A DNA stretch of 64,000 nt from Mucilaginibacter sabulilitoris. GTDB taxonomy: Bacteria > Bacteroidota > Bacteroidia > Sphingobacteriales > Sphingobacteriaceae. A program made the position numbers and the translations under genes. Location: positions 2,790,001-2,854,000 of the forward strand of contig NZ_CP139558.1 in the NCBI RefSeq assembly GCF_034262375.1, in the 5' to 3' direction. How positions within the stretch are numbered: position 1 is the stretch's first letter; each line of letters begins with the position of its first letter. The notes beneath the pieces were generated by a model. The model was not told the DNA's origin. It searched no databases and saw nothing but the letters and a program-made list of their open reading frames with translations. This document shows, one piece after another, positions 28,761-37,334 of this stretch.

Positions 28761-29690
28761 TTTTTTTAAAAGAGTGATCGAAAACCTGAACGGATTCGGG
28801 TTTCCGTTCCTGGTATTTTTTATAGGCGTACTGGAGTTTTCTTTTGGCCTTTACAGAGGTAAGTGGCCCAAAATGAACGCTTTGTAGATATAGCCTGCTT
28901 TACGCTGCCCCGTTTGATCATTCGCCCTGCGGTAGCCTATTTTGGACTGAAGTTTTTGCCCCAGGTACTGCCGGCTTTTAAAGACGAGTTTTCATGGGTA
29001 CCTTTTTGGTGGGGATGTGCCATTATAGCCGTGGCCGATGATCTTACACAATACTGGTATCACCGGTTGCACCATGAAATTCCCTGGTTATGGCGTTTTC
29101 ACCGTACCCATCATTCCGCATCATATATGGGTATGGCAATGGCCAGCAGGCAAAACGCCATCTACACGCTGTTTTTTTCACAAACTTATTTGACCACTGC
29201 CCTGGTTTATTTGGGTTTGGGCATACCTGCGGTTGTTGTGCGGGGTATTAAGGGTACCATAACTACGCTGGCGCATTCGAGCATTCCGTGGGATAAGCCT
29301 TTTTACCAATATAAAGTATTGCACCCTATAGCCTGGGTGCTGGAGAGGTTAATTTCTACCCCTGCAACACATCATGCACATCATGCCGCAAGTACAGATG
29401 ATGGTATTGGTTATTACAAAGGTAATTTTGGCAATATGTTTTTTTTATGGGATATTATATTCGGCACAGCACTTATTACACGTAAATATCCCAAAGCGTA
29501 TGGTATATCACACTATGAAGGCGACCAATGGTATGCACAGTTGTTATGGCCGATATTTAAATCGAAGGTAGAGGGCAGCGAACTTGCCAAAGACGGGCCG
29601 GTAGTTAGAACGGATGATAAAACAAGCGCTGATACGGCATCTGTATTGATAAAAGAAAAAGTGGAGGCTGTTCCAAATTTAGTTGTTTAA
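28744..29690 (+). pseudogene. Sterol desaturase/fatty acid hydroxylase family gene, split by a frameshift
   Basis: An integral-membrane di-iron oxygenase. The N-terminal part starts at the ATG at 28744 (MEATIDFFKRVIENL) and runs into a stop at 28885-28887 after GLYRGKWPK. The rest of the protein is in another frame (from 28863), beginning NERFVDIACF. Restoring one A in the CCCAAAA run at 28867-28873 rejoins them as GKWPKNERFVD. The histidine clusters YHRLHH, FHRTHH and THHAHH that bind iron are all intact. Either a real inactivating deletion, a sequencing error, or slippage. In the SusCD operon; a terminator follows 38 bases after the stop. Confidence 0.8.
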
Positions 29691-29727
29691 GCTAAAACGT
29701 ACGGATTCTGCACCCCGAGCCACCCAA

Positions 29728-29758
29728 AATCCTTTCATGAAAATGAGAGGATTTTTTT
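29728..29758 (+). terminator. Intrinsic terminator of the second susCD operon
   Basis: An 11-bp stem (AATCCTTTCAT with ATGAGAGGATT, one G-T pair) closed by a GAAA tetraloop and followed by a run of seven T. Confidence 0.88.
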
Positions 29759-29899
29759 GTTTAAAGGGTGCTGTAATAACACCAGCCATAGATTAAATAG
29801 CCCATGAAATTTACGGCTAAGGTATAAATCAGTCCGCGGGCATTTATTTTCTCTTTAAAATGTTTTATTTTTAAATTAAAATCTGCAACCTGGATTGCC

Positions 29900-30373
29900 A
29901 TGGTCTTTAATCTGTTAATAAAAAACAAGCATATTATACTGTATGCGGCGGTGCTGGCTGCGCTGCTGTTTTTATTGAAATGGCTCGAGCTGCATTTTAT
30001 AATTATTGATTACGCCTTTGAAGTATACATAGGCGCAATTGCAGTTGTCTTTACGGCGCTCGGTATCTGGCTTGCTTTAAAACTTACAAAGCCCAAGGTA
30101 CAAACCGTGGTGGTTGAAAAGGAGATTTATATCGGCAACACATCTGATTTTACTGTTAACCAATCTGAACTGGATAGACTTAACCTCAGCAGGCGCGAAC
30201 TGGAGGTATTACAGTTAATGGCCGAAGGCTTAAGTAACCAGGAGATTTCGGCCCGCTTATTTGTATCGCTGAATACTATTAAAACCCATTCGTCAAAAGT
30301 ATTTGAAAAAATGGAGGTTAAGCGCCGCACACAAGCTGTTGAAATGGCTAAACGCCTGTGTATTATTCCATAG
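29900..30373 (+). CDS. Membrane-anchored LuxR-type helix-turn-helix regulator
   Basis: A 157-residue protein with two N-terminal membrane helices (about residues 10-28 and 40-62), a linker, and a C-terminal LuxR/GerE domain: LSRRELEVLQLMAEGLSNQEISARLFVSLNTIKTHSSKVFEKMEV. It lacks a receiver domain, so the signal is probably sensed in or through the membrane. It stands upstream of a DUF4199 gene, a pairing common in Bacteroidota, and may control it. Confidence 0.85.
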   Translation: MVFNLLIKNKHIILYAAVLAALLFLLKWLELHFIIIDYAFEVYIGAIAVVFTALGIWLALKLTKPKVQTVVVEKEIYIGNTSDFTVNQSELDRLNLSRRELEVLQLMAEGLSNQEISARLFVSLNTIKTHSSKVFEKMEVKRRTQAVEMAKRLCIIP

Positions 30374-30490
30374 TAACCTTCATACTTTAGTATTAAATAA
30401 TACCCTGTTCTTCAAAATCACCCTAAAGTATGACCTGAGAAATTTTCCTATCGCTCAACTTTGTACTATCTGAACATTAAAGTAAATAAT

Positions 30491-31036
30491 ATGAAAAAGA
30501 ATGTACTGGTTTTTGGATTGATTGCAGGGTTTATTGTCACGCTGTGGATGACGATCTCGATTGCTGTTTGTTACAATAGCTCCAGCTTTGAAGGCAACAT
30601 GTGGATGGGTTACGGCTCTATGATTGTGGCTTTCTCTTTTGTTTTTGTAGGAATTAAAAATTTCAGGGATAAATACAACGGTGGTTTTATTACGTTTGGA
30701 AAGGCATTTAAAATAGGGTTGTATATAGCGCTCATTGCATCAACTATGTATGTGCTGGCATGGCTCATTGAATACTATTTATTTATTCCCGATTTTATGG
30801 ATAAATATACGACCCATGTAATTACCCAAGCCAAAAACCATGGCGCAAGTATAGCCGAACTTAATGAGCAAAAAGCAAAAATGGCAACCTACACTGAAAT
30901 GTATAAAAACCCGATCATGGTAATAGTGCTTACTTATTTAGAGATTTTACCTGTGGGTGTGATCATTGCTTTGATAGCCGCGCTGATATTAAAGAAAAAA
31001 CCCGGAGTTGAACAGGCAACACCTGTAGGCCAATAA
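30491..31036 (+). CDS. DUF4199 membrane protein
   Basis: A 181-residue integral membrane protein with four predicted helices (VLVFGLIAGFIVTLWMTISI; MIVAFSFVFVGI; YIALIASTMYVLAWLIEYY; VIVLTYLEILPVGVIIAL). The motif KNFRDKYNGGFITFGKAFK between helices 2 and 3 is typical of DUF4199. The ATG at 30491 is preferred to an upstream in-frame alternative (30461), since it opens the first helix. Function unknown. Downstream of the LuxR-type gene on the same strand. Confidence 0.82.
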   Translation: MKKNVLVFGLIAGFIVTLWMTISIAVCYNSSSFEGNMWMGYGSMIVAFSFVFVGIKNFRDKYNGGFITFGKAFKIGLYIALIASTMYVLAWLIEYYLFIPDFMDKYTTHVITQAKNHGASIAELNEQKAKMATYTEMYKNPIMVIVLTYLEILPVGVIIALIAALILKKKPGVEQATPVGQ

Positions 31037-31073
31037 TTATAGTAGGAAAAATGCTCATGAAAGCGTTAAAGAT

Positions 31074-31118
31074 CATTATCACCTGCCAAAATATAAAATT
31101 TCCCGGCAGGTGATAATG
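31074..31118. terminator. Inverted repeat between convergent genes, probable terminator
   Basis: A perfect 14-bp inverted repeat (CATTATCACCTGCC with GGCAGGTGATAATG) around a 17-base loop, between the convergent DUF4199 and cupin genes. A T-tract is weak, so termination is likely but not certain. Confidence 0.5.
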
Positions 31119-31171
31119 TTTATAATATTATAGTGAACGGATCTTTAAACGTGTTTACAAATGCGCAAATC

Positions 31172-31630
31172 TCAATTTTTATCGTCAAAATAATCGGGAG
31201 GGTATATTTGCTGCCGATATTTTTCGGTAATTGCAGGAATCTGTGTTGGATCGGCGCCGCTGATCTCTTCAAACATCCTGTCCAGGCCTGCCGGTATTAC
31301 AGTACACAGTAATCTGGCAGATTTACCTGTTATATTTTTAAAAGCGTGAACACCACCATCAAGCGGAATACGGATAAATGCACCCGTGTCCGCGTTAACT
31401 GGTCCGTTTTTCGTCATAAACTGAATTGTACCATCCGCCACATAAAAAATCTCCTCGATGTCCGGGTGTGCATGCGGTGCCGGGCCTCCACCGGGAGGTA
31501 CATTCATTTCAATGATAGCATAACGACCTTCCGTTGCATCACCGCTGACCAGGATACGGTACTGACCACCAGCTATAGCAAGATTCTTACCTTCATCACT
31601 GCCCGTTATGGTAATAGGGTTTTCTATCAT
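31172..31630 (-). CDS. Cupin-domain protein
   Basis: A 152-residue single-domain cupin. Metal-binding motif 1 is seen as PHAHPDIEEIFYVADG (about residues 52-67) and motif 2 as GGVHAFKN. Such proteins bind a divalent metal and act as small-molecule oxygenases, isomerases or sensors; which applies here cannot be told. The C-terminal part (GLDRMFEEI, PPDYFDDK) is as in stand-alone cupins. Monocistronic, convergent with DUF4199. Confidence 0.82.
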   Translation of the reverse strand: MIENPITITGSDEGKNLAIAGGQYRILVSGDATEGRYAIIEMNVPPGGGPAPHAHPDIEEIFYVADGTIQFMTKNGPVNADTGAFIRIPLDGGVHAFKNITGKSARLLCTVIPAGLDRMFEEISGADPTQIPAITEKYRQQIYPPDYFDDKN

Positions 31631-31748
31631 ATTTTATCAACGATAATAATCTTGCATTGTTTGCGGTAGCATCTTAAATCATCGCGCCCATAGCCGCTTA
31701 ACTCATTCAATCAATAGTTACAATGAGAAAAACGCAGGTGAAAAAGTA

Positions 31749-32468
31749 TTATAGTGTACGGATCTTAATGTTTCTCCATTCGCTTGATCCCGGATGTTGC
31801 TGTAACGCAATTTTACCTTTTGCTACCTTGGCAAAGTCAGCAAACATTTTATTGTTGAATTTACTTCCGGCTACAAGCTTGTTCCATTCGTCACTGCCTA
31901 TTTGACCTTCGTAAGTTTTTATACCATTAAGCCAGAAGGTAAGGTGGCCTTTGTTTTGTATCAGCTTAACCTGGTTCCACTCGCCAACAGGTTTTGGTTT
32001 AGAAACAGTAGCATCTCCAGACATGTCATATAAGCATCCCGCAAGGTGATTCTGCTTTTTGTTATCATCGGCATCTATGTTGTCCAATACCTGCATTTCC
32101 GGGCCGGTTAAATAGGTAGCCCCATATTTTGGGTCTTCCTGAATGTCGAAAATAATGCCGCTGTTTCCGCCTTTGGATATTTTCCATTCCAGGTTAAGTT
32201 CATAATTTTCGTACTCATCATTGGTTACTATATCACCGCCGCCGCTTTTGGGTTGAGTAGGATCAAAAACCAGAGCGCCGTCTTTCACCTGCCATTTTGA
32301 GCCTACGGTATCTCTAAGGTAAGTATGCCAGCCCTGGGTTGTTTTACCATCGAACAGTAATTTCCAGCCTTGTTTTTTTTCTTTTTTGGTTAACGTATTT
32401 GGCGTTTGCGCCATGCTTGCACTTGCTGATAATGCAAGCGCCGCAAAAATAATAAGTGTCTTTTTCAT
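31749..32468 (-). CDS. DUF1080 / 3-keto-disaccharide hydrolase family protein, exported
   Basis: A 239-residue secreted protein with signal peptide (MKKTLIIFAALALSASASMAQ) and one jelly-roll DUF1080 domain: GWKLLFDGKTTQGWH at about residue 35, the SKWQVKDGALVFD strand, ISKGGNSGIIFDIQED, and YLTGPEMQVLDN. Related proteins hydrolyse 3-keto-glycosides after a glycoside 3-dehydrogenase step. The neighbours are an oxidoreductase and a PQQ sugar dehydrogenase on the same strand, which fits oxidative sugar metabolism, though the gaps are 95 and 63 bases. Confidence 0.88.
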   Translation of the reverse strand: MKKTLIIFAALALSASASMAQTPNTLTKKEKKQGWKLLFDGKTTQGWHTYLRDTVGSKWQVKDGALVFDPTQPKSGGGDIVTNDEYENYELNLEWKISKGGNSGIIFDIQEDPKYGATYLTGPEMQVLDNIDADDNKKQNHLAGCLYDMSGDATVSKPKPVGEWNQVKLIQNKGHLTFWLNGIKTYEGQIGSDEWNKLVAGSKFNNKMFADFAKVAKGKIALQQHPGSSEWRNIKIRTL

Positions 32469-32563
32469 TAATTATGGATTTGGATGGTTGAAGGTAATGA
32501 ATAGTGTATGGTTCTCTGCAAACGTATCATAATTACATTAAAACTGTTACAAAGTGTATAATA

Positions 32564-33415
32564 TCATGATACTGCGTCTGTGGCAATTACACTCCAGTCG
32601 TCGTTGCCATGTCCTTTGGCAATCCAGTTGTCCATTACTGCCGCTATAGTGGGTATAAAGGAGAGTGTAACATCAGCTTCTTTTGCAGCAGCTGTCATCA
32701 AACCGGCGTCTTTCCGGGCCATATTTAATTCCCATGATGGCTGTTTGAAATCCCCGGTTGCTATCCTTTTAAGTCGTGCGGGCATACTTGCACCAGGGTT
32801 CCAGGAATCAAACAAAGCCAAAACATCATCAGACGAAATGCCCGAAGCCTTAGCAAATGCCAGCGTATCTGTTATGCCTGCAGTAAGCGTTAATAAAAAG
32901 AGGTTCCCGGTAAGTTTCATGCCTGCGGCTTTGCCTTCCTCCGGTCCCAGATTAATCACCTTTCCCGTCATTTTAGATAGTTCGGGTTCAACCTGTTTAA
33001 TTACAGCCTGGTTACCGGAAACAAGCATATTACCTGAGCTCTCCAATGCATTTTGAGGGCCCATAAACACCGGCGCATGCAGGTAAGTATAGCCCTTGGC
33101 TTTCCATGCCGCGGTTCTTTCTACAGCCCCTTTAGCCGAAGTGGTAGTATGATCAATAATGACAGCGCCCGGCTCAAATCCGGAACTTGCCATAGCCAGC
33201 ACTTCATCCACGGTATCATCATCTTTTAAAGTAACATGAATAATTGCAGCTCCTTTCACTGCTTCGGCTGCTTCATTAAACGCTTTGGCTCCATAGGTTT
33301 CCAGCGCTTTTGCTTTTTCGGCAGTGCGGTTCCATACCTGTACCTGGTCTCCTTTTTGGATCATGGCCCTGACAAAATTGGAGCCCAGCAGGCCCATCCC
33401 AAGAAATGCTTTCAT
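32564..33415 (-). CDS. NAD(P)-dependent oxidoreductase, beta-hydroxyacid dehydrogenase family
   Basis: A 283-residue enzyme of the 3-hydroxyisobutyrate/6-phosphogluconate dehydrogenase type. The Rossmann motif is at the very N-terminus (FLGMGLLGSNFVRAM), NADP-binding follows at VWNRTAEKAKAL, the substrate loop is IDHTTTSAKG, and the catalytic Lys lies in AAGMKLTGN (about residue 166). Acts in the cytoplasm; the substrate is unknown. It lies between the DUF1080 and PQQ dehydrogenase genes on the same strand. Confidence 0.87.
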   Translation of the reverse strand: MKAFLGMGLLGSNFVRAMIQKGDQVQVWNRTAEKAKALETYGAKAFNEAAEAVKGAAIIHVTLKDDDTVDEVLAMASSGFEPGAVIIDHTTTSAKGAVERTAAWKAKGYTYLHAPVFMGPQNALESSGNMLVSGNQAVIKQVEPELSKMTGKVINLGPEEGKAAGMKLTGNLFLLTLTAGITDTLAFAKASGISSDDVLALFDSWNPGASMPARLKRIATGDFKQPSWELNMARKDAGLMTAAAKEADVTLSFIPTIAAVMDNWIAKGHGNDDWSVIATDAVS

Positions 33416-33478
33416 TGCAGTAAATTTTTATGGTAAAGTTAAATACCGGGTTTATAATTGAACGAAGGTAATCGGGCT

Positions 33479-34708
33479 TTATTTCTTAGCAATACGGTAT
33501 AATCTGCCGTTATCTGTCACGGCATACAACGCCCCGTCTTTACCAGTAGTAAGCGCTCGCCAGCGTTCGCCTTTGTCTTTCAGTAATCTTTCTTCACCTG
33601 TCACCTTATTGTTCCTGATCACAAGCCGAGCTATATGCGAGCCGCCAAGGCCGCCAACAAAAAGGTTGCCTTTCCATTCGGCAATTACATTACTGTTGTA
33701 AAACGTAATTCCGGAAGGTGAAATGCTCGGGTCCCAGTAATAAACAGGTTGTGTAATGCCAGACTTTTGCTGTATACCTTCGCCAACTTTTTCGCCGCTG
33801 TATTCAATGCCATAAGTAACCAATGGCCATCCATAGTTTTTACCGGGGCGAATAATATTGATCTCATCTCCACCACGCGGACCGAATTCTGCCTCCCATA
33901 ATTCGCCGGTTTGAGGGTTCCACGCCATTCCTTCAGGGTTACGTAAACCGTAGGCATAAATTTCTGGCCGGGCCTTGGTTGTATGTGCAAATGGACCGTC
34001 CGCAACGGCTTTACCATCTTTGGTTATATGGATAACTTTTCCAAGCGAACAGTTGAGGTCTTGTGCTTTTACACGGATATCTTCCGCTCCGCGCTCGCCG
34101 GTACTTACGAACAGGTTACCCTGTTTGTCAAACAAAATGCGCGAACCATATTGAAGACTGCCCTTATAAGCAGGAGTGGCCCGGTAAATTACTGTGATGT
34201 TTTCAATTTTATTTTCACCGGCAGCTAATTTCCCTTTGGCAATAGCCAATAAAGAGCCGTCAGCTGTTTGTTCCGAATAATCCCAATAAACTATCCTGTT
34301 GGTTTTAAAATCGGGGTCGATGTTTACATCCAGCAAACCACCTTGTCCCTGCGCCAATACTGCCGGTAAACCGGTAATTTGCTTATCAGGTTTACCGTCG
34401 GCTTTTAGTATTAGCATAGTCCCCGCCTTTTGGGTGATCAGGAATCGGCCATCAGGCAATACGCAAATACCCCAGGGCTGTTGCAGCGTACTATTGATAA
34501 CGGTAACAGACAACGGTGTTTTCGTTTTTACACCCGATGCTCTGGTTTGACCCGCAAAAGCAGGTTTATATTGGCTGTTAGGGCCCTTTGTTTCAACAGG
34601 AGCATTGGTAGTATCTTTAACCATGTTTCCCGCACCGGCCTGGCAGGCTGTAACGGCAGTTAAAAAGGTAAGAGCAGTAAGCAGGGTTTTATTTTGGATA
34701 GGTAACAT
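33479..34708 (-). CDS. PQQ-dependent sugar dehydrogenase (soluble GDH type), lipoprotein
   Basis: A 409-residue beta-propeller of the glucose/sorbosone dehydrogenase family. A signal peptide with lipobox ends at Cys22 (TAVTACQAG), so it is membrane-anchored in the periplasm. Family features: QPWGICVLPDGRFLITQKAG, GGLLDVNIDPDFKTNRIVYWDYSE, ALRNPEGMAWNPQTGELWEAEFGPRGGDEINII and GKNYGWPL. It would oxidise aldose sugars using PQQ; whether the host makes PQQ is not known from this window. Confidence 0.9.
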   Translation of the reverse strand: MLPIQNKTLLTALTFLTAVTACQAGAGNMVKDTTNAPVETKGPNSQYKPAFAGQTRASGVKTKTPLSVTVINSTLQQPWGICVLPDGRFLITQKAGTMLILKADGKPDKQITGLPAVLAQGQGGLLDVNIDPDFKTNRIVYWDYSEQTADGSLLAIAKGKLAAGENKIENITVIYRATPAYKGSLQYGSRILFDKQGNLFVSTGERGAEDIRVKAQDLNCSLGKVIHITKDGKAVADGPFAHTTKARPEIYAYGLRNPEGMAWNPQTGELWEAEFGPRGGDEINIIRPGKNYGWPLVTYGIEYSGEKVGEGIQQKSGITQPVYYWDPSISPSGITFYNSNVIAEWKGNLFVGGLGGSHIARLVIRNNKVTGEERLLKDKGERWRALTTGKDGALYAVTDNGRLYRIAKK

Positions 34709-34751
34709 GGCATATAATTTAATGATCCGAATATAGTATTAATGCCCCTCT

Positions 34752-36128
34752 TTAAAAAGCTTCATTCAAACCCAAAAAGAATCCTCTTGAACCATATTTA
34801 CCCCAGGCGTAATCCAGGCATAAATTGGTACGCGTAGCCTTATTAAAGAGCACACGCAAACCGCCGCCGCCGCCCGGTTGCCATACCTGAAAAATGCCGG
34901 TGCCTAATTTATCATTGGCTGTTTGCAGGTTAAAAAAAGTAACCCCGCTCACAAACTTATTCCTTAATATCGGAAAGCGGTACTCTACTTCCGAGTAATT
35001 ATATTGAGTACCCTTAAAGTAAGTTACGGTATATCCTCTGCCGCTCCGGAAACTTCCGTCCCTGCCGGTTCCGGGTAATTCCAGGTACGGAAGGGCGCCG
35101 CTTATTAAGTATGAGCCCCAGTTCCAAAACGCTATAACATGTTCGGGGTTCCGTTCAGACAGGCTAAAGTATTTCCTGAAATCGGTAGTAAATTGTACTG
35201 CGCCTTTTGTGCTTCCCATCCAGGTTTGGTTAACCCTGAAGCCCGCATCAGCATAAATACCCTTATATGCCCGGTTTTGATTATCGCGGGTGGTATATTG
35301 CACATTAAAAAGCAATCCGTTTGAGCTGTACCGGTCGCGGGCAAATCCGTACCGGTCGCTGTAAATATTGTAAGGGGTAAGGTCGGTAGTTGATTTTTGG
35401 TCTTCAATTTTTCTCCTGATGTCAAAAGATACCCCGGCGCCAACAAACAGGTTCTTTTGAACTTCCTTATACACTTTTTCTCTGAAGTTAAAATAAAGGG
35501 AATGCAGGGCACGCCCCTTTCGTTCGGGATTGCTCAGTATCTCATCGGCCTCACTGTCTGTTGCGCCACGACCTATGCCCAACCCAAAATCGGGTGTAAC
35601 GGTTTTTGCGGCAACCAAACTGCCCTGAAAGTTCCACTTATTGCCATTGGTATACACGTTATGATTAACGTAAAAATAAATAATACCCTTGGTTGTAATG
35701 GAAGCAGATGTAGCTGCAACTGATAAAAGCGTATTCGGGTCAGTTCCCAATACTTTACCGGCTACGGCTTTAATCCCGATTTGCGATCCGATACTGGGGT
35801 TGGAGGCCACATTGGGTATTACAGTAATACCTGATGACTTTTTGCGTAACGAATCGGGCTTTTTGTGAGGATGAAAAATCAGGTTAAATAAATCGCCTAC
35901 ATCGAACTGCTTGTTCAGGGTATCAACTATAGGCTTTTTAGCTTTTGCAGCAACCTTATGTAAGGAGTCTGCTTTCAGGGAATCAACAGCAACAGGTTGA
36001 GTCTGGCCACAGGCATAATTATGCATGCCTGCAAGCAGGGGCAGTAGCAGGATTTTCCATAATGAATAAAACCTTCTGCCATTGGGGCTATGATTTACTT
36101 TCGGGGACAATGTACGTTTAAATTCCAA
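34752..36128 (-). CDS. BamA/TamA-family (Omp85-type) outer-membrane protein
   Basis: A 458-residue protein with a signal region (FYSLWKILLLPLLAGMHNYACGQ) and a C-terminal beta-barrel of the bacterial surface antigen (D15) type. No POTRA repeats are evident, so it is one of the short barrel-only members common in Bacteroidota. It ends in LGLNEAF with a terminal Phe, the usual barrel assembly signal. The FRSGRGYTVTYFKGTQYNYSEVEYRFPI segment matches the conserved barrel strands. Role unknown; may insert or display other surface proteins. Confidence 0.85.
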   Translation of the reverse strand: MEFKRTLSPKVNHSPNGRRFYSLWKILLLPLLAGMHNYACGQTQPVAVDSLKADSLHKVAAKAKKPIVDTLNKQFDVGDLFNLIFHPHKKPDSLRKKSSGITVIPNVASNPSIGSQIGIKAVAGKVLGTDPNTLLSVAATSASITTKGIIYFYVNHNVYTNGNKWNFQGSLVAAKTVTPDFGLGIGRGATDSEADEILSNPERKGRALHSLYFNFREKVYKEVQKNLFVGAGVSFDIRRKIEDQKSTTDLTPYNIYSDRYGFARDRYSSNGLLFNVQYTTRDNQNRAYKGIYADAGFRVNQTWMGSTKGAVQFTTDFRKYFSLSERNPEHVIAFWNWGSYLISGALPYLELPGTGRDGSFRSGRGYTVTYFKGTQYNYSEVEYRFPILRNKFVSGVTFFNLQTANDKLGTGIFQVWQPGGGGGLRVLFNKATRTNLCLDYAWGKYGSRGFFLGLNEAF

Positions 36129-36300
36129 TCTGTATTCGTTATAATATTATTTCAAAGGCAACAATTTAACCCTGAAGTTTCCGAAATGTTTTAATTTAAA
36201 GCGGTTTACAATGTCAGGAAATAAATTTAGAGGTGTTTAAATAAACTATTTAAACCAAAAGCTGTTGTGTGCTTATTAACCATCACTTAAATTTTAAACC

Positions 36301-36807
36301 ATGAATGATACCATGTTTGCGCGGGAATTTGCCAAAGAACTGGAGTCCGAGTTACCTGCCACGCTAAAATGCCTGGAACGCATCCCTCCCGAATTATTTG
36401 GCTGGAAACCGCATGAAAAATCTATGGAACTGGGTTACCTGGCGTTGCTTTGCGCCGAAATTCCACAATGGATAATTCATATTATCAGGCAACCCGAAAT
36501 TGATTTCGCCACGTACCAGCACAACACAGCTTCTAAAACACAGGATTTAGTTGACCATTTTAAAAACAATGTGGCCGGGGCTAAAGAAGCACTTTTAAAT
36601 GTTAAAGAAGGTGCTTTGGCCGAAACTTTTTATTTGAAGGCCAACGGCCAGGAATTGCTAAAATCGTCTAAGAGGGAGCAGGTAGAAATGTGTATTAACC
36701 ACATGGTACATCATCGTGGGCAACTTACGGTGTATATGCGGTTGAATGATATTGCTGTTCCGTCTATCTATGGACCTTCGGCAGATGATAAGAGTTTTAT
36801 GAGTTAG
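36301..36807 (+). CDS. DinB-family protein
   Basis: A 168-residue four-helix bundle. The C-terminal metal motif HMVHHRGQLTVYMRLN is clear. The first His, usually in helix 2, is not obvious (the segment reads ELGYLALLCAEIPQW), so the metal site may be altered. DinB-like proteins include bacillithiol- or mycothiol-type transferases and many uncharacterised members. The short SDR remnant follows on the same strand. Confidence 0.85.
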   Translation: MNDTMFAREFAKELESELPATLKCLERIPPELFGWKPHEKSMELGYLALLCAEIPQWIIHIIRQPEIDFATYQHNTASKTQDLVDHFKNNVAGAKEALLNVKEGALAETFYLKANGQELLKSSKREQVEMCINHMVHHRGQLTVYMRLNDIAVPSIYGPSADDKSFMS

Positions 36808-36889
36808 CATTAGGTATTATAATAATTGGATCTATCAAAAAAATCAGCCTAATGCTTTATTTTGCTGAAGTTTTTGAACGCCTGAATTA

Positions 36890-37102
36890 ATGAGCCAGTT
36901 TGACCCTTTTATAGCACATGTACAAAAAAAAATAGCTTTGTCTGATGAGGAGCTAACCGAACTTATTGCGGCATTTACGCCGGTTAAAAGATTAGGCAGA
37001 CCAGAAGAAATAGCTGCAGCCGCGCTTTATCTGGCCTCAGTCGATTCGGCCTTTATGATTAGTGCCGAACTTTTGCTCGACGGCAGTATCCGGTCATTAT
37101 AA
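36890..37102 (+). pseudogene. Short-chain dehydrogenase (SDR) C-terminal remnant
   Basis: A 70-residue frame whose second half is the classic SDR tail: RLGRPEEIAAAALYLASVDSAF then an ELLLDGS end, the region following the catalytic YxxxK. The Rossmann NAD-binding half and the catalytic residues are absent, so it cannot be an active enzyme. It is a 5'-deleted gene, possibly still translated. Confidence 0.72.
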
Positions 37103-37115
37103 TTAATAACTCAAT

Positions 37116-37147
37116 CTGGAATGACAGAGGTTACTCTGTTATTCCAG
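37116..37147 (+). terminator. Hairpin after the SDR remnant, possible terminator
   Basis: A 14-bp stem (CTGGAATGACAGAG with CTCTGTTATTCCAG, one G-T pair) and a GTTA loop just after the SDR remnant. The following TTAATTTGG is only weakly T-rich. Confidence 0.45.
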
Positions 37148-37334
37148 TTAATTTGGAGACAATACTATCAACATGACACTATGATAAAAGCGAACGCAGG
37201 CTGTTCGGTTTTGATACAATTACAGGTGGTGATTTATTGTAAATACTTAATAACCAATTTATTATAAACTGGCATTGGTATTGAACCTAATCTTTTAGTT
37301 AATCGCTTTTCAGCCTTAATTAATTGCAGCCATT

